This document shows positions 63,700 through 64,000 of a stretch of DNA of 64,000 nucleotides, piece after piece. The stretch comes from Solenopsis invicta (lineage: Eukaryota > Arthropoda > Insecta > Hymenoptera > Formicidae). The DNA is taken from NCBI RefSeq assembly GCF_016802725.1, contig NC_052669.1, positions 9,199,770-9,263,769 on the forward strand. Direction: 5' to 3'. Under the pieces are notes generated by a model that saw nothing but the letters and a program-made list of their open reading frames with translations, was not told where the DNA came from and did no database searches. The stretch's first letter is position 1, and each line of letters begins with the position of its first letter. The position numbers and the translations under genes were made by a program.

Positions 63700-64000
63700 A
63701 GATTGAAAGAAAATCTAAGAAACTCGAGAAACAAGAAGTTGCGTCTTCGACCCCGCTCCGTTCCGCTTTGCACCCTCATTATATGCATCCCTACAGAGAA
63801 ATATCGTCACCGGTATATATACCTCGGGGGCTGAAACGTCTCCCAGAGAACTTTATTGTTGATTATTCAGACGAATTTATCGTGAGTCGTTGTTGTTGTG
63901 AGCCGGTGCAAGCGCTCGCTGGCGCTCGTGCTCGTTGAACTTGTTGATCCATGCGCGTGCATCCATCGGGCGGACTGAAAGAATCGTCGCTAGAAAAGCT
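63700..64000. other. Right edge, GC-richer, possible promoter-like sequence
   Basis: A TATATATACC box at about 63814-63823 is followed by GC-richer sequence and an initiator-like TTCAGACG near 63866. The spacing is longer than usual for a TATA box, so promoter function is only a suggestion. No coding sequence is recognised up to the window end. Confidence 0.2.

Overview
The window is animal nuclear DNA, most likely from an insect and probably a hymenopteran such as an ant. The intergenic and intronic background is strongly AT-rich. It is broken by GC- and CpG-rich patches in which CpG is not visibly depleted, and it carries many GA/CT, AT and GT microsatellites and small decayed inverted-repeat DNA transposons. 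The species assignment is an inference from composition and repeat style, not proven by the sequence.

Only one gene is firmly supported. At the extreme left, on the + strand, two exons (1-144, cut by the window edge, and 1320-1595) encode consecutive parts of the N-terminal thrombospondin-type / laminin-G-like (TSPN) domain of a collagen XV/XVIII-type basement-membrane protein, called Multiplexin (Mp) in Drosophila. Both splice junctions are phase 0 with good donors (GTAAGT, GTGAGT), so the two exons read through without interruption. The last TSPN strands, the collagen triple helix and the endostatin end were not found, so the rest of the gene must lie to the right of this window. If so, 1596-64000 is one intron of at least 62.4 kb, or that intron plus undetected nested genes.

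The remaining sequence is non-coding as far as can be read. AT-rich deserts (about 2-4.9, 10.8-11.9, 12.8-14.1, 14.9-20.2, 28.99-34.0, 45.4-46.9, 53.9-58.0 and 60.3-62.8 kb) alternate with GC/CpG-rich islands (about 5.0-5.4, 7.3-7.7, 12.1-12.7, 14.1-14.9, 22.3-22.9, 25.2-28.98, 34.06-35.1, 37.4-38.1, 42.85-43.75, 52.3-53.9 and 58.6-59.2 kb). Several islands end in strong splice-donor sequences and could be promoters with first exons, either alternative starts of the collagen gene or nested transcripts. The best candidate is on the minus strand at 11963-12105, an exon-like segment with a good acceptor, a good donor and an open reading frame beginning with ATG.

Mobile and repeat content includes a clear 216-bp foldback element (30715-30930), two MITE-like elements with ACTGAGAAAAA-type ends (21976-22177 and 49321-49560), a possible broken retro-pseudogene with an A-tract (minus strand, about 17026-17400), a precursor-miRNA-like hairpin (40738-40793), and three dispersed copies of a roughly 60-bp hairpin-forming motif at 38.5, 39.2 and 40.1 kb that I do not recognise. 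No tRNA, rRNA, CRISPR array or bacterial feature was seen. Nearly all longer open frames lie in GC-rich patches and look like compositional artefacts.
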